Position numbers and translations under genes: made by a program. From Prochlorococcus marinus XMU1406 (lineage in GTDB: Bacteria > Cyanobacteriota > Cyanobacteriia > PCC-6307 > Cyanobiaceae): 64,000 nt of DNA. Location of the stretch: positions 516,955 through 580,954 of the forward strand of contig NZ_JAAORG010000003.1 of the NCBI RefSeq assembly GCF_017696055.1, given 5' to 3'. The notes below the pieces were generated by a model that was not told the DNA's origin, did no database searches, and was given only the letters and a program-made list of their open reading frames with translations. Position 1 is the stretch's first letter; the number at the start of each line of letters is the position of its first letter. This document shows, in pieces, positions 55,584 through 64,000 of the stretch.

Positions 55584-58487
55584 TTATTTTAGAACTTTTT
55601 TAAGATATTTTGCTGTATGACTAGTAGGATTTTTAGCTACATCCTCAGGTATACCTTCTGCAATAATTTCTCCGCCTTTATCCCCTCCATCAGGTCCTAA
55701 ATCGATAATCCAATCCGAACATCGAATAACATCTAAATTATGTTCAATAACAATTACTGAATTACCTTTATCTACCAAACGTTGTATCACATCCATTAAT
55801 TTATGTACATCATAAAAACTTAAACCTGTAGTGGGTTCATCAATCAAATATAACGTTTTTCCAGTAGCCCTCTTTGATAATTCTGTAGCTAACTTAACTC
55901 TTTGAGCCTCTCCTCCAGATAATGTAGGAGCTGGTTGACCTAATTTGACATATCCTAATCCAACATCTACCAAAGTAGATAATCTTTCAGCAGCTTGAGG
56001 TATAGCAGAGAAAGTTTCTGCAGCTTGTTCAACAGTCATCTCTAAAACATCAGATATATTAAAACCTTTATATTTAACTTGAAGAGTTTCCCTATTAAAA
56101 CGAGCTCCTTTACATACTTCACATTGAACATACACATCAGGTAAAAAATTCATTTCAATAACATTGACTCCCTGGCCTTTACACGCTTCGCATCTTCCTC
56201 CTTTCACATTAAAACTAAATTGACCAGCTTGATAACCTCTTGCTTTTGCTTCTACTGTGGCAGTAAATATCTGCCTTATAGGATCAAAAGCACCTGTGTA
56301 AGTAGCAGGATTTGATCTAGGTGTTCTCCCAATTGGAGATTGATCAATAACGATAACTTTATCAATTGCTTTTATACCCTTTAACTCTTTTACACCTTGA
56401 GGAAAAGGAACTTTTAATCCTAATGAGTGACACAATGCAGGGTGAAGCAATTCATTTATTAAGGTACTTTTCCCACTGCCACTTACACCAGTTACAGAAA
56501 CTAATCTTCCTAAAGGAAATTCCACAGAGATATTTTTTAAATTATTTTTAGAGCAATTATTTAAAATCAAACTTTTTTTTACGGATGATCTACGTTCTTT
56601 TGGAGTGGGAATCGACTTCCTACCACTAAGATAAGCTCCAGTTAATGATCTTTCTGAATTTAAGACATCTTGATAAGATCCTTTAGCAATAATTTCCCCA
56701 CCATAAACACCTGCCCCTGGGCCAATATCTACTAAATAATCTGCGGATTTCATAGTATCTTCATCATGTTCAACCACAACCAAAGTATTTCCTAGGTCTC
56801 TTAAACTTTTTAATGTTTCTAATAATCTGTCATTATCTCTCTGATGTAAACCAATACTAGGCTCATCTAATACATATAAAACACCAGTAAGTCCTGCACC
56901 TATTTGTGTAGCCAATCTAATACGCTGAGCCTCACCGCCAGACAAAGTCATGGCTGGTCTATCTAAAGTCAAATAATCTAAACCTACATTTATTAAAAAC
57001 TTCAAGCGTAAACGAATCTCTTTTAAAACCAACTCACCTATCTGCTTTTGTTTTTCTGATAAAGATATATTTTCCTTCTTTGTCTTCCCTAATCCCATGA
57101 TTCGTTCGATATTAGTTAAGGTTTCAGAAACACTCGTAGAGGTTAAATCAGTTATGTTGTAAGGACCAAGTTTAACCGCTAAAGCCTCTGGTCTTAGTCT
57201 TTTTCCCGAACATGTCTTACAAGGTACCAATTCTAAATATTTTTCTAACTTTTGTTTAACTGATTCTCCATTAGCTTCATTCAATTGCCTTTCCAATATT
57301 GGTAAAATTCCCTCAAAAGGTCTTTCAAAACCACTAGAAGTTTTAAAGCGACTATCAGCTTGGATTAATATTGGTTTATCTGATCCTAAAAGTAGTACGT
57401 TTTTTTGCAAATCACTTAAATCCTGCCAAGGAGTTTTTAATTCAAAACCGTACGCTTGCCCTACAGAATATAGTAAAGAAAAATAGTAAGTATTATCTTT
57501 TTCACTCCAAGGAGCTATTGCAGCATAAACAGGTAATTTTTTATCTGGTATGACTCTATCAGCAGTAAATTTTTTTAGATAACCAATACCATGGCAATCT
57601 GGACAAGCTCCATATGGGCTGTTGAAAGAAAATAATCTTGGAGAAAGTTCCTCTACGATGGAACCATGAACAGGACATGCATAATTTTCTGAGTATAATT
57701 TCTCTCTTTCTAAATTAGGAGGAAGGTTTTCCCCTTTTTTAGGCACAACTTCTACTATTGCCAAACCATCGCCTCTTTTGAGACAAGTTTGCAAAGAATC
57801 ATTCAATCTTTCTTGTATTCCTTCTCTTGCGATTAGTCTGTCAACTACTACCTCAATATTATGAATTTGATTTTTGTCTAGTTCAATACTATCAGCAAGT
57901 TCTCTTACCTCACCATTAATTCTTACCCTAGCAAATCCCTCAGCGGCTAATCCACTTATTAATTTTGTGTGCGTACCTTTCTTTCCCCTTACAACAGGTG
58001 CTAATAACTGGTACCTTGTCCCCTCTGGTAATAAAAGAATTTGATCAACCATTTCATCAATTGTTTGAGGCGCAATTGGAATTCCGCAGTGATGACAATG
58101 CGGCTCACCAGCACGGCCAAACAATAACCTTAAATAATCTTGTATCTCTGTTACTGTTCCAACTGTTGATCGAGGATTATGACTTGTAGATTTTTGATCA
58201 ATTGAAATAGCAGGCGATAAACCCTCAATATTATCAACATCTGGTTTATCTACTTGTCCCAAAAATTGTCTTGCATATGCTGATAAACTCTCAACATATC
58301 TTCTTTGACCTTCAGCAAAAATCGTATCGAAAGCTAAAGAACTTTTCCCACTGCCACTTACACCAGTAAAAACTATAAATTTATTCCTAGGTAAGGAGAG
58401 GTCAATATTTTTTAAATTATGCTGACGAGCTCCTCTAATATTGATCGAATTACCTTCCTCAAAACAATTATTATTTTTTTTGACCAT
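55584..58487 (-). CDS. uvrA: Excinuclease ABC subunit A
   Basis: UvrA recognises bulky DNA lesions and loads UvrB in nucleotide excision repair. The 967-residue protein has two ABC ATPase halves with Walker A GVSGSGKSSLAFDT near residue 42 and GVSGSGKSTLINELL near 659, signature TLSGGEAQRIRLA and TLSGGEAQRVKLA, and zinc sites CHHCG, CPDCHGIG, and CEACKGQG with CEVCKG. It lies 53 bases downstream of recN on the same strand, so two repair genes are neighbours. Confidence 0.98.
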   Translation of the reverse strand: MVKKNNNCFEEGNSINIRGARQHNLKNIDLSLPRNKFIVFTGVSGSGKSSLAFDTIFAEGQRRYVESLSAYARQFLGQVDKPDVDNIEGLSPAISIDQKSTSHNPRSTVGTVTEIQDYLRLLFGRAGEPHCHHCGIPIAPQTIDEMVDQILLLPEGTRYQLLAPVVRGKKGTHTKLISGLAAEGFARVRINGEVRELADSIELDKNQIHNIEVVVDRLIAREGIQERLNDSLQTCLKRGDGLAIVEVVPKKGENLPPNLEREKLYSENYACPVHGSIVEELSPRLFSFNSPYGACPDCHGIGYLKKFTADRVIPDKKLPVYAAIAPWSEKDNTYYFSLLYSVGQAYGFELKTPWQDLSDLQKNVLLLGSDKPILIQADSRFKTSSGFERPFEGILPILERQLNEANGESVKQKLEKYLELVPCKTCSGKRLRPEALAVKLGPYNITDLTSTSVSETLTNIERIMGLGKTKKENISLSEKQKQIGELVLKEIRLRLKFLINVGLDYLTLDRPAMTLSGGEAQRIRLATQIGAGLTGVLYVLDEPSIGLHQRDNDRLLETLKSLRDLGNTLVVVEHDEDTMKSADYLVDIGPGAGVYGGEIIAKGSYQDVLNSERSLTGAYLSGRKSIPTPKERRSSVKKSLILNNCSKNNLKNISVEFPLGRLVSVTGVSGSGKSTLINELLHPALCHSLGLKVPFPQGVKELKGIKAIDKVIVIDQSPIGRTPRSNPATYTGAFDPIRQIFTATVEAKARGYQAGQFSFNVKGGRCEACKGQGVNVIEMNFLPDVYVQCEVCKGARFNRETLQVKYKGFNISDVLEMTVEQAAETFSAIPQAAERLSTLVDVGLGYVKLGQPAPTLSGGEAQRVKLATELSKRATGKTLYLIDEPTTGLSFYDVHKLMDVIQRLVDKGNSVIVIEHNLDVIRCSDWIIDLGPDGGDKGGEIIAEGIPEDVAKNPTSHTAKYLKKVLK

Positions 58488-58540
58488 GTTTAAATCTAAC
58501 TTTGATTTAAAGAAGTTATTATAGTGGAATTTTTTTTATT

Positions 58541-60220
58541 TTATGCAGCTGCCCTTTCAATAAGTCTAGAAGCGTAATCATTTGCTTCGCCAAAACCTCC
58601 CCCAATGAGTTCTACTAATTCATGTTTTCTTTGTTTTTTTGTAATTAATTTTGATATTGAAGTATAAGTTATTCCATTAATTACATTTTTATTAACTTTA
58701 AAGTGAGCTAATCCTGCAGCCGCTAGAAAAGGCTGATGGGTAATACATAAAATTTGTTGATCTTGAGAGATTTCTTTTATTAATTCAACCAAAGAAAATA
58801 AAGATTTACCACTTAAGCCATTATCAATTTCATCTAAAAAGAAAGTATTAGGTTTTTTAGAAATACTAGATTTTATTGCTAATAAGAATCTTGACATTTC
58901 TCCACCAGAAATAACATTAGATAGGGGAGCAAGCTTTTGATCAGGATTAGCCGAAAACAAAAAATTTATATTATCAATTCCATCAGAAGAAGGCTGACCT
59001 TGAGAAAATTGAATTGAAAAATTTGCATTTTCTAATCCTAAATTACTTAAAATTGACATTACTGAATTTTGTAACTGTATAGCAATTTTTTTTCTTTCAG
59101 TAGATTGAATAACAAATAAAGAATTTAAATTGCTTTGTAAATTTTCAATTTGTGCTTTAATCTTGCAAATCTCATTACCTTGGTCCTTTTGTTGAAAATA
59201 CGTCTTTAATTGATCGCGCTTTTCAATTAATTGAGGTAAATCCAATGAAAACTTTCTCTCCAAGTTTTTTAAAAAAAATAATCTTCTTTGTATTTCTGGA
59301 AGATTAGATTCATAATTTTCTATGTCTTGCAAATATGAGTTTAGAGCAAAAATTAAATCTTCAACATCGTCATGAATATTTAATAACCTCTCTCTAAATT
59401 TTTGAATCTTTAAATCGAAATCTGCTGTTTTATTTAAAATTTTTATTGATTGATTTATTAAAAACATTACTGATGGTTCATCATGACTGAAATTATTTAA
59501 GTTTTCTAATGATGATTTAATTGAATTATTAATTTCGAAATTATTTACAAGTTTATTTTCTAATAACTCTAATTCTAAAATTTCTTCATTCGAATTTAAA
59601 TCAGCTTCTTCTAAACTCTGCAACATTTGTTTAATTGCCAAGTTGTTTTGTTCTTGAATCCTAGAAGATTCTATTTTTTCATTCATTAATTCTTTTAAAA
59701 CTTCACTTTCTCCCCATATTTTTTTAATCTTTTGACTATTATCTCTTAACTCTTGAGAACATAATTCATCTATAATTAATCTTCTCTTATCTAAAGAATC
59801 AAAGATAAAAGTATCAAACTGTCCTGCGAAATCTATTAAAAATCGTCCAAGTTTTTCTAAGGATTGTCTATTAATTGGCCAATTATTAAGAGTATATTTG
59901 GATAAAATTTTATTATTTTTTTTATAAGATTTTCTTTTAATTTTTATTTCTGAAGAACTTATTTCAAAGCCATTACTAATTAACCAATTGTTAATTTGGG
60001 AAGAAGAAGAAAATATTGCCTCGACAACGCAAAAATCTTTTCCTGGACGTATTAAATGCTTTAGAGGTATATTAGTTCCACCAAATAAAGCATTTAGGGA
60101 ATCCAAAATTAGCGATTTTCCTGAGCCTGAATCCCCAGTTATGATATTCAAACCTTTTTCAAAATTAATTTCTATAATTTCTATTAAGGCGATATTTTCT
60201 ATTTTAAGTTGTATTAACAT
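58541..60220 (-). CDS. recN: DNA repair protein RecN
   Basis: RecN is an SMC-like ATPase for double-strand break repair. The 559-residue protein has Walker A ITGDSGSGKSLILDSL near residue 28, a long coiled coil in the middle, the signature ISGGEMSRFLLAIKSS near 436 and Walker B FFLDEIDNGLSG near 458. No LexA-like box was recognised in the 68-base gap to the divergent AarF gene. uvrA follows it. Confidence 0.95.
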   Translation of the reverse strand: MLIQLKIENIALIEIIEINFEKGLNIITGDSGSGKSLILDSLNALFGGTNIPLKHLIRPGKDFCVVEAIFSSSSQINNWLISNGFEISSSEIKIKRKSYKKNNKILSKYTLNNWPINRQSLEKLGRFLIDFAGQFDTFIFDSLDKRRLIIDELCSQELRDNSQKIKKIWGESEVLKELMNEKIESSRIQEQNNLAIKQMLQSLEEADLNSNEEILELELLENKLVNNFEINNSIKSSLENLNNFSHDEPSVMFLINQSIKILNKTADFDLKIQKFRERLLNIHDDVEDLIFALNSYLQDIENYESNLPEIQRRLFFLKNLERKFSLDLPQLIEKRDQLKTYFQQKDQGNEICKIKAQIENLQSNLNSLFVIQSTERKKIAIQLQNSVMSILSNLGLENANFSIQFSQGQPSSDGIDNINFLFSANPDQKLAPLSNVISGGEMSRFLLAIKSSISKKPNTFFLDEIDNGLSGKSLFSLVELIKEISQDQQILCITHQPFLAAAGLAHFKVNKNVINGITYTSISKLITKKQRKHELVELIGGGFGEANDYASRLIERAAA

Positions 60221-60288
60221 GATAAATCTTCCATATAAAAAAATTAACTTCTTTTTTAAAAAAATAAAGGTTTTACATATATAAAGTA

Positions 60289-62145
60289 ATGAAAGAAGAT
60301 TTTACTGATTTTATTGAGTTATCTGGTCTCTTAAATTACGATCCAGATACAATTTCTAAAATTTACAAAAAAAATCCTAAAAGGCTTTTAAAAAGACTTT
60401 GGCAAACACTCATACCTATTTTTGCTTATATCTTTTGTATTGGTTGGGACAAACTAACTGGAAGATTAAAAAATGAACAGCAAGCAAGATTTAGAGCAAA
60501 AGAATTAACAAATTTATTAGTAGAACTTGGACCTGCATTTGTTAAAGCAGGTCAAGCTTTATCAACAAGACCAGATATAATTCCCGCAATTCTTCTAGAA
60601 GAATTATCTGAATTACAAGATCAACTACCAGGGTTTGATGGCGATAAAGCAATGGAATTGATTGAAGAAGATTTAGGGTCCAAAATAAATGAGATTTTTT
60701 TAGAAATTGATAAAGAGCCAATTTCCGCTGCTTCTTTAGGGCAAGTGCATAAAGCTAAATTAAAAAATGAAGAGATCATTGCAGTAAAAGTACAACGGCC
60801 TGGTTTAAGAGAACAAATTACTTTAGATCTTTACATAGTGAGAAACATTGCTTATTGGCTAAAAAACAATATCGGATTAATAAGAAGTGATCTAGTTGCT
60901 TTAATTGATGAGTTAGGTAAGAGAGTTTTTGAAGAGATGGATTATTTAAACGAAGCTGCAAATGCAGAAAAATTTAGAGATATGCATAAACATAACAAAA
61001 TGATTGCCGTGCCAAAAATTTACAAAGAAATAACTTCAAGGAGAGTTTTAGCAATGGAATGGATAGACGGTACAAAATTAACAAATTTAGAAGACGTAAA
61101 AAATTTAGGAATCAATCCTGATGAAATGATTAATATAGGGGTTCAATGCAGTTTAGAACAGCTTTTAGAACATGGTTTTTTTCATGCAGACCCACATCCA
61201 GGTAATTTATTAGCCTTGGAAGATGGAAGACTATGTTATCTAGATTTTGGAATGATGAGTGAGGTTTCCAGAGAATCTAGATCAGGATTAATTCAAGCAG
61301 TAGTACATTTAGTAAATAAAAACTTCGATAAATTATCTCAAGATTTCGTAAAATTAGGTTTTTTATCAGAGGAAGTTAATCTAGAACCCATTGTTCCAGC
61401 ATTTCAAGATGTTTTCATTAACGCTGTTGAACAAGGAGTTTCAAAAATGGATTTCAAAAGCGTAACAGACGATATGTCTGGTGTTATGTATAAATTCCCT
61501 TTCAAGCTACCTCCATATTATGCACTTATAATTAGGTCATTACTTACATTAGAAGGAATTGCTTTAAGCGTAGATCCGAACTTCAAAATATTAGGCGCAG
61601 CATATCCATATTTTGCAAAAAGACTAATGGAAGACCCTGATCCACAATTAAGAGAAAGTCTCAAAGAAATGCTTTTTGATAATAAAAAATTTAAATGGGA
61701 CCGTTTAGAAGATCTGCTTTCTAACGCTGCAAAGCAAACAAATCTAGATTTAGAAAAACTTTTAGACGAAGTTATAAATCTTCTCTTTTCCCCTAATGGA
61801 GGATTTCTTAGAAAAGAGATAATTGAAGGTTTAACAAATCAGATTGATTTACTAAGCCTAAAAATATTGAAAAATTTGAATAACTATCTTCCAAAATCAA
61901 TTAAATTAAACACGATTAACGAAAATAACAATTTAAGTGATCTTATAATGTATGTAGAGCCATTGAGAAACTTTTTGGAGATTTTACAAAAAGTACCTGG
62001 CTATTCGATTGACATTTTTTTAAAAAGGGTACCTAGACTTATTAATGAGCCCTATACAAAAGAAATGGGTATTGAAATTGCAAAAAAAGTAACTGAAAAA
62101 GGAATGGTTAGACTTGTTAAGATTGCCGCTGGTGCAAATATCTAA
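60289..62145 (+). CDS. ABC1/AarF/UbiB atypical kinase-like protein
   Basis: The 618-residue protein has the family KxGQ motif as VKAGQALSTRPDIIP near residue 84, AAxS as ISAASLGQVHKA near 146, the ATP-binding VKVQRPGLREQI near 166, and the catalytic HADPHPGNLLALEDG and YLDFGMMSE segments near 300. Bacterial relatives support ubiquinone synthesis; cyanobacterial ones likely act on plastoquinone or tocopherol lipids (inference). Its TAA directly abuts the next ATG, so it forms an operon with the DUF1400 gene and thrC. Confidence 0.92.
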   Translation: MKEDFTDFIELSGLLNYDPDTISKIYKKNPKRLLKRLWQTLIPIFAYIFCIGWDKLTGRLKNEQQARFRAKELTNLLVELGPAFVKAGQALSTRPDIIPAILLEELSELQDQLPGFDGDKAMELIEEDLGSKINEIFLEIDKEPISAASLGQVHKAKLKNEEIIAVKVQRPGLREQITLDLYIVRNIAYWLKNNIGLIRSDLVALIDELGKRVFEEMDYLNEAANAEKFRDMHKHNKMIAVPKIYKEITSRRVLAMEWIDGTKLTNLEDVKNLGINPDEMINIGVQCSLEQLLEHGFFHADPHPGNLLALEDGRLCYLDFGMMSEVSRESRSGLIQAVVHLVNKNFDKLSQDFVKLGFLSEEVNLEPIVPAFQDVFINAVEQGVSKMDFKSVTDDMSGVMYKFPFKLPPYYALIIRSLLTLEGIALSVDPNFKILGAAYPYFAKRLMEDPDPQLRESLKEMLFDNKKFKWDRLEDLLSNAAKQTNLDLEKLLDEVINLLFSPNGGFLRKEIIEGLTNQIDLLSLKILKNLNNYLPKSIKLNTINENNNLSDLIMYVEPLRNFLEILQKVPGYSIDIFLKRVPRLINEPYTKEMGIEIAKKVTEKGMVRLVKIAAGANI

Positions 62146-62718
62146 ATGAAGTTTAGTAAATTTTTAATATTTAAAATATTTTTTATTTTAGCAAGTTCTC
62201 CATTTTTCTTTAACGTTCCCAAAGCTAATGCTGCTGAAGAAATTAAGATTACATACAGCATCTTTTCAAGAACAATTAAATTAAATTCTTTAAAATCTTT
62301 CGCTAAAGGAGGTAAATCAACAAGAAAATTAAAAAAAATTTTAAAATCTACAGGGTCTCCAAATAAAGAAATTAGAGAAGTATTGAATAAAGATTTTGAA
62401 GTCCCTATTACGATTGCAAGCAAATTAGTATATTCTGAAATAGGAAACGTTTTTTTAACAAGACTTTCATCTATTATCCACCCACCCAGGGCAAATGATG
62501 ATAGAACAGGAATGTTAGCCCTTAGAGCGAGCGTAATTCAAGGAATAAATTTAGGAAATGGAAAAATAAATCTAATAAATTTTTTTGAAGCATATCCAAC
62601 TAAAACTGTAATTTTAGACGTCAGCGCTTTGAGCAAAGTTATGAATAAAGTAGAATCAATTTCAGAATTATTAACCTTTTTCACCAATTCTCCTCTAGAA
62701 AAAATTAAAGAAAATTAA
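62146..62718 (+). CDS. Secreted DUF1400 domain protein
   Basis: The 190-residue protein begins with a signal peptide (hydrophobic residues 6-24, then VPKANAAEE with a likely cleavage after Ala-Asn-Ala). The mature part resembles the cyanobacterial DUF1400 domain (ITYSIFSRTIKLNSLKSFAK near residue 34), which is usually fused to an alpha/beta hydrolase; no hydrolase domain is present here. Function is unknown; location is outside the cytoplasm. It follows the AarF gene with no gap and precedes thrC by 6 bases. Confidence 0.8.
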   Translation: MKFSKFLIFKIFFILASSPFFFNVPKANAAEEIKITYSIFSRTIKLNSLKSFAKGGKSTRKLKKILKSTGSPNKEIREVLNKDFEVPITIASKLVYSEIGNVFLTRLSSIIHPPRANDDRTGMLALRASVIQGINLGNGKINLINFFEAYPTKTVILDVSALSKVMNKVESISELLTFFTNSPLEKIKEN

Positions 62719-62724
62719 ACAACC

Positions 62725-63828
62725 ATGGTGTTATTAAATAAAATCAAAAATAAACTAGGTATCAATTACAGAAAAAAAAGATGGCCAGGTCTAATCGAAG
62801 CTTATAAACAATATCTCCCAGTTTCAAAGAAAACTCCTATCATTTCCCTCAATGAAGGAAATACACCACTAATTTTAAGCGATTCAATCAGCAATTTAAT
62901 TGGAAATGGGACAAAAGTTTTTTTAAAATATGATGGCCTTAATCCAACAGGTTCTTTTAAAGATCGTGGTATGACTATGGCAATAAGCAAAGCAAAAGAA
63001 GAAGGCCGTGAAGCTGTAATTTGTGCAAGTACTGGAAACACTTCTGCTGCTGCTGCTGCATATGCTTCTAGGGGAGGATTAAAACCTTATGTTTTAATCC
63101 CAGAAGGATATGTTGCACAAGGAAAGCTTGCGCAAGCTTTAATGTATGGCGCTGAAATAATATCTATTGATGGAAACTTTGATAGAGCTCTTGAAATTGT
63201 TAGAGATTTATCCTCAGAACACCCTATAGAGCTTGTTAATTCTGTTAATCCATATCGTATACAAGGACAAAAAACAGCAGCTTTTGAAATAGTTGATGAC
63301 CTAGGTATTGCTCCTGATTGGCTTTGTATTCCAATGGGCAATGCAGGAAACATAACTGCTTATTGGATGGGATTTAAAGAATATTCAAAAATAAAAAGAA
63401 ATTTAAAATTACCAATTATGATGGGTTTTCAATCAGAAGGATCTGCTCCATTAGTAAAAAATATTATAGTTAAATACCCAGAGACAATAGCAACAGCAAT
63501 AAGAATTGGGAATCCTGTAAATAGGGAAAAAGCAAAAAAAGTAAAGAAAGAAAGTAAAGGAGATTTTCAGTCAGTTACAGACGAAGAAATAATAAATGCT
63601 TATAAAATCCTTGCTAAGGAAGGAATCTTTTGTGAACCTGCAAGTGCAGCATCAGTTGCTGGACTGATTAAAAATAAAAATAGAATTCAAAAAGAATCTA
63701 CCATTGTTTGTGTTCTTACTGGAAATGGCTTAAAAGATCCTGATTGCGCTATAAAAAATAATGATGCTATTTTTAGAAAAAACATTGAACCTTCATTAAA
63801 AAATATAACTAAAATCTTAGGATATTAA
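62725..63828 (+). CDS. thrC: Threonine synthase
   Basis: ThrC converts O-phosphohomoserine to threonine with PLP. The 367-residue protein has the PLP lysine in [18 protein letters not shown] near residue 79, the SLNEGNTPL segment near 43, [19 protein letters not shown] near 100 and the phosphate-binding [11 protein letters not shown] near 203. Length is that of the short bacterial form. It is the last gene before the non-coding right end and, in gene orders I recall from high-light Prochlorococcus, precedes the dnaN end of the chromosome map. Confidence 0.96.
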   Translation: MVLLNKIKNKLGINYRKKRWPGLIEAYKQYLPVSKKTPIISLNEGNTPLILSDSISNLIGNGTKVFLKYDGLNPTGSFKDRGMTMAISKAKEEGREAVICASTGNTSAAAAAYASRGGLKPYVLIPEGYVAQGKLAQALMYGAEIISIDGNFDRALEIVRDLSSEHPIELVNSVNPYRIQGQKTAAFEIVDDLGIAPDWLCIPMGNAGNITAYWMGFKEYSKIKRNLKLPIMMGFQSEGSAPLVKNIIVKYPETIATAIRIGNPVNREKAKKVKKESKGDFQSVTDEEIINAYKILAKEGIFCEPASAASVAGLIKNKNRIQKESTIVCVLTGNGLKDPDCAIKNNDAIFRKNIEPSLKNITKILGY

Positions 63829-63875
63829 AATCCAAAAAAAATAGTGTCTGTGGAAATCAATTAAAAACAAACATC

Positions 63876-63885
63876 ATTTGTTGAA
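63876..63885 (+). repeat. Origin-type repeat, copy 1 (10 bp)
   Basis: ATTTGTTGAA matches the core of the two longer copies downstream and has the same orientation as copy 2. Confidence 0.6.
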
Positions 63886-63905
63886 AAATAAATAAAAAGT
63901 AAATC

Positions 63906-63918
63906 TATTTGTTGAATA
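63906..63918 (+). repeat. Origin-type repeat, copy 2 (13 bp)
   Basis: TATTTGTTGAATA is the exact reverse complement of copy 3, 29 bases away. Together they could form a long A+T-rich hairpin. Confidence 0.65.
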
Positions 63919-63947
63919 TTTTTTTCTTTTTTCAAAAAATTTAAATT

Positions 63948-63960
63948 TATTCAACAAATA
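63948..63960 (-). repeat. Origin-type repeat, copy 3 (13 bp, inverted)
   Basis: TATTCAACAAATA is the inverted copy. The spacer between copies 2 and 3 is almost only A and T, as expected for an unwinding element. Confidence 0.65.
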
Positions 63961-64000
63961 AATAAATTTTTTCACATATATAAATATTCCTAATCTATTT

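Larger units (their letters stand above)
63829..64000. other. oriC: Putative replication origin (oriC) region, right end incomplete
   Basis: This 172-base non-coding stretch is extremely A+T-rich. It has a 13-bp inverted repeat, a third partial copy and two sites one mismatch away from the cyanobacterial DnaA box TTTTCCACA: rc of TGTGGAAAT at 63849-63857 and TTTTTCACA at 63968-63976. thrC precedes it and dnaN is expected to follow. An origin here is an inference from layout and motifs. Confidence 0.5.

Overview
The window is a gene-dense, strongly A+T-rich stretch of chromosome from a marine picocyanobacterium. Gene content and protein wording fit high-light Prochlorococcus: sulfolipid genes sqdB-sqdX, a DUF3134 protein, a group 2 sigma factor, a cyanobacterial chorismate-lyase-like protein, a phytol-kinase-like protein, polyphosphate kinase and many compact proteins with no recognised domain. 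The strain cannot be named from the sequence alone. There is no insertion sequence, prophage, CRISPR array or rRNA operon, and no gene-free stretch longer than about 200 bases. This is core genome rather than a genomic island.

Layout. 1-5.3 kb: start of a SpoIID-like gene (minus, cut by the window edge), ribosomal genes rpmI-rplT, a TPR protein, thiG and the sulfolipid pair sqdB-sqdX. 5.4-10.7 kb: a minus-strand operon of a helix-turn-helix-like gene, a methionine-gamma-lyase/aluminium-resistance family enzyme, gcvH and gcvP. 10.8-19.3 kb: desaturase desC, rplI, dnaB, mnmG, a chorismate-lyase-like protein, several small genes and an ATP-dependent DNA ligase resembling the phage T4 enzyme. 19.4-23.4 kb: a small ORF, a VTT-domain membrane protein, valS, an A-type Fe-S carrier and tRNA-Val(UAC). 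23.5-34.3 kb: a plus-strand run mazG, speE, speB, gcvT, aspS, pyrG, queE, queC, pabB, pabC. 34.3-49.4 kb: cobA, an MFS transporter, ppk, a sigma factor, phytol kinase, DAHP synthase, acnB, a CLC transporter, purU, a glycine-oxidase-like protein and dnaK. 49.5-63.8 kb: aroE, rpsF, argG, mraY, sucrose-phosphate synthase, uvrA, recN, an AarF/UbiB kinase, a DUF1400 protein and thrC. The last 170 bases are non-coding, very A+T-rich and carry repeats and DnaA-box-like sites. This looks like the replication origin next to dnaN, which would lie just beyond the window.

Links between genes. The glycine cleavage genes (gcvP, gcvH, gcvT), purU and the glycine-oxidase-like protein with thiG touch glycine and one-carbon metabolism. 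aroG-type DAHP synthase and aroE supply chorismate, which pabB, pabC and the DUF98 protein use. queE-queC serve 7-deazaguanine synthesis; mnmG also modifies tRNA. speB-speE make polyamines. Convergent genes are packed to the point of overlap, so terminators are nearly absent.

The most interesting signals are the origin-like repeat array at the right end, a two-part stem just before rpsF that could be an S6:S18 feedback element, an Fe-S carrier gene that seems to begin in the trailer of a tRNA without a normal start codon, a hyphenated palindrome between that tRNA and mazG, and the T4-like DNA ligase. No clearly new multi-gene system was found.
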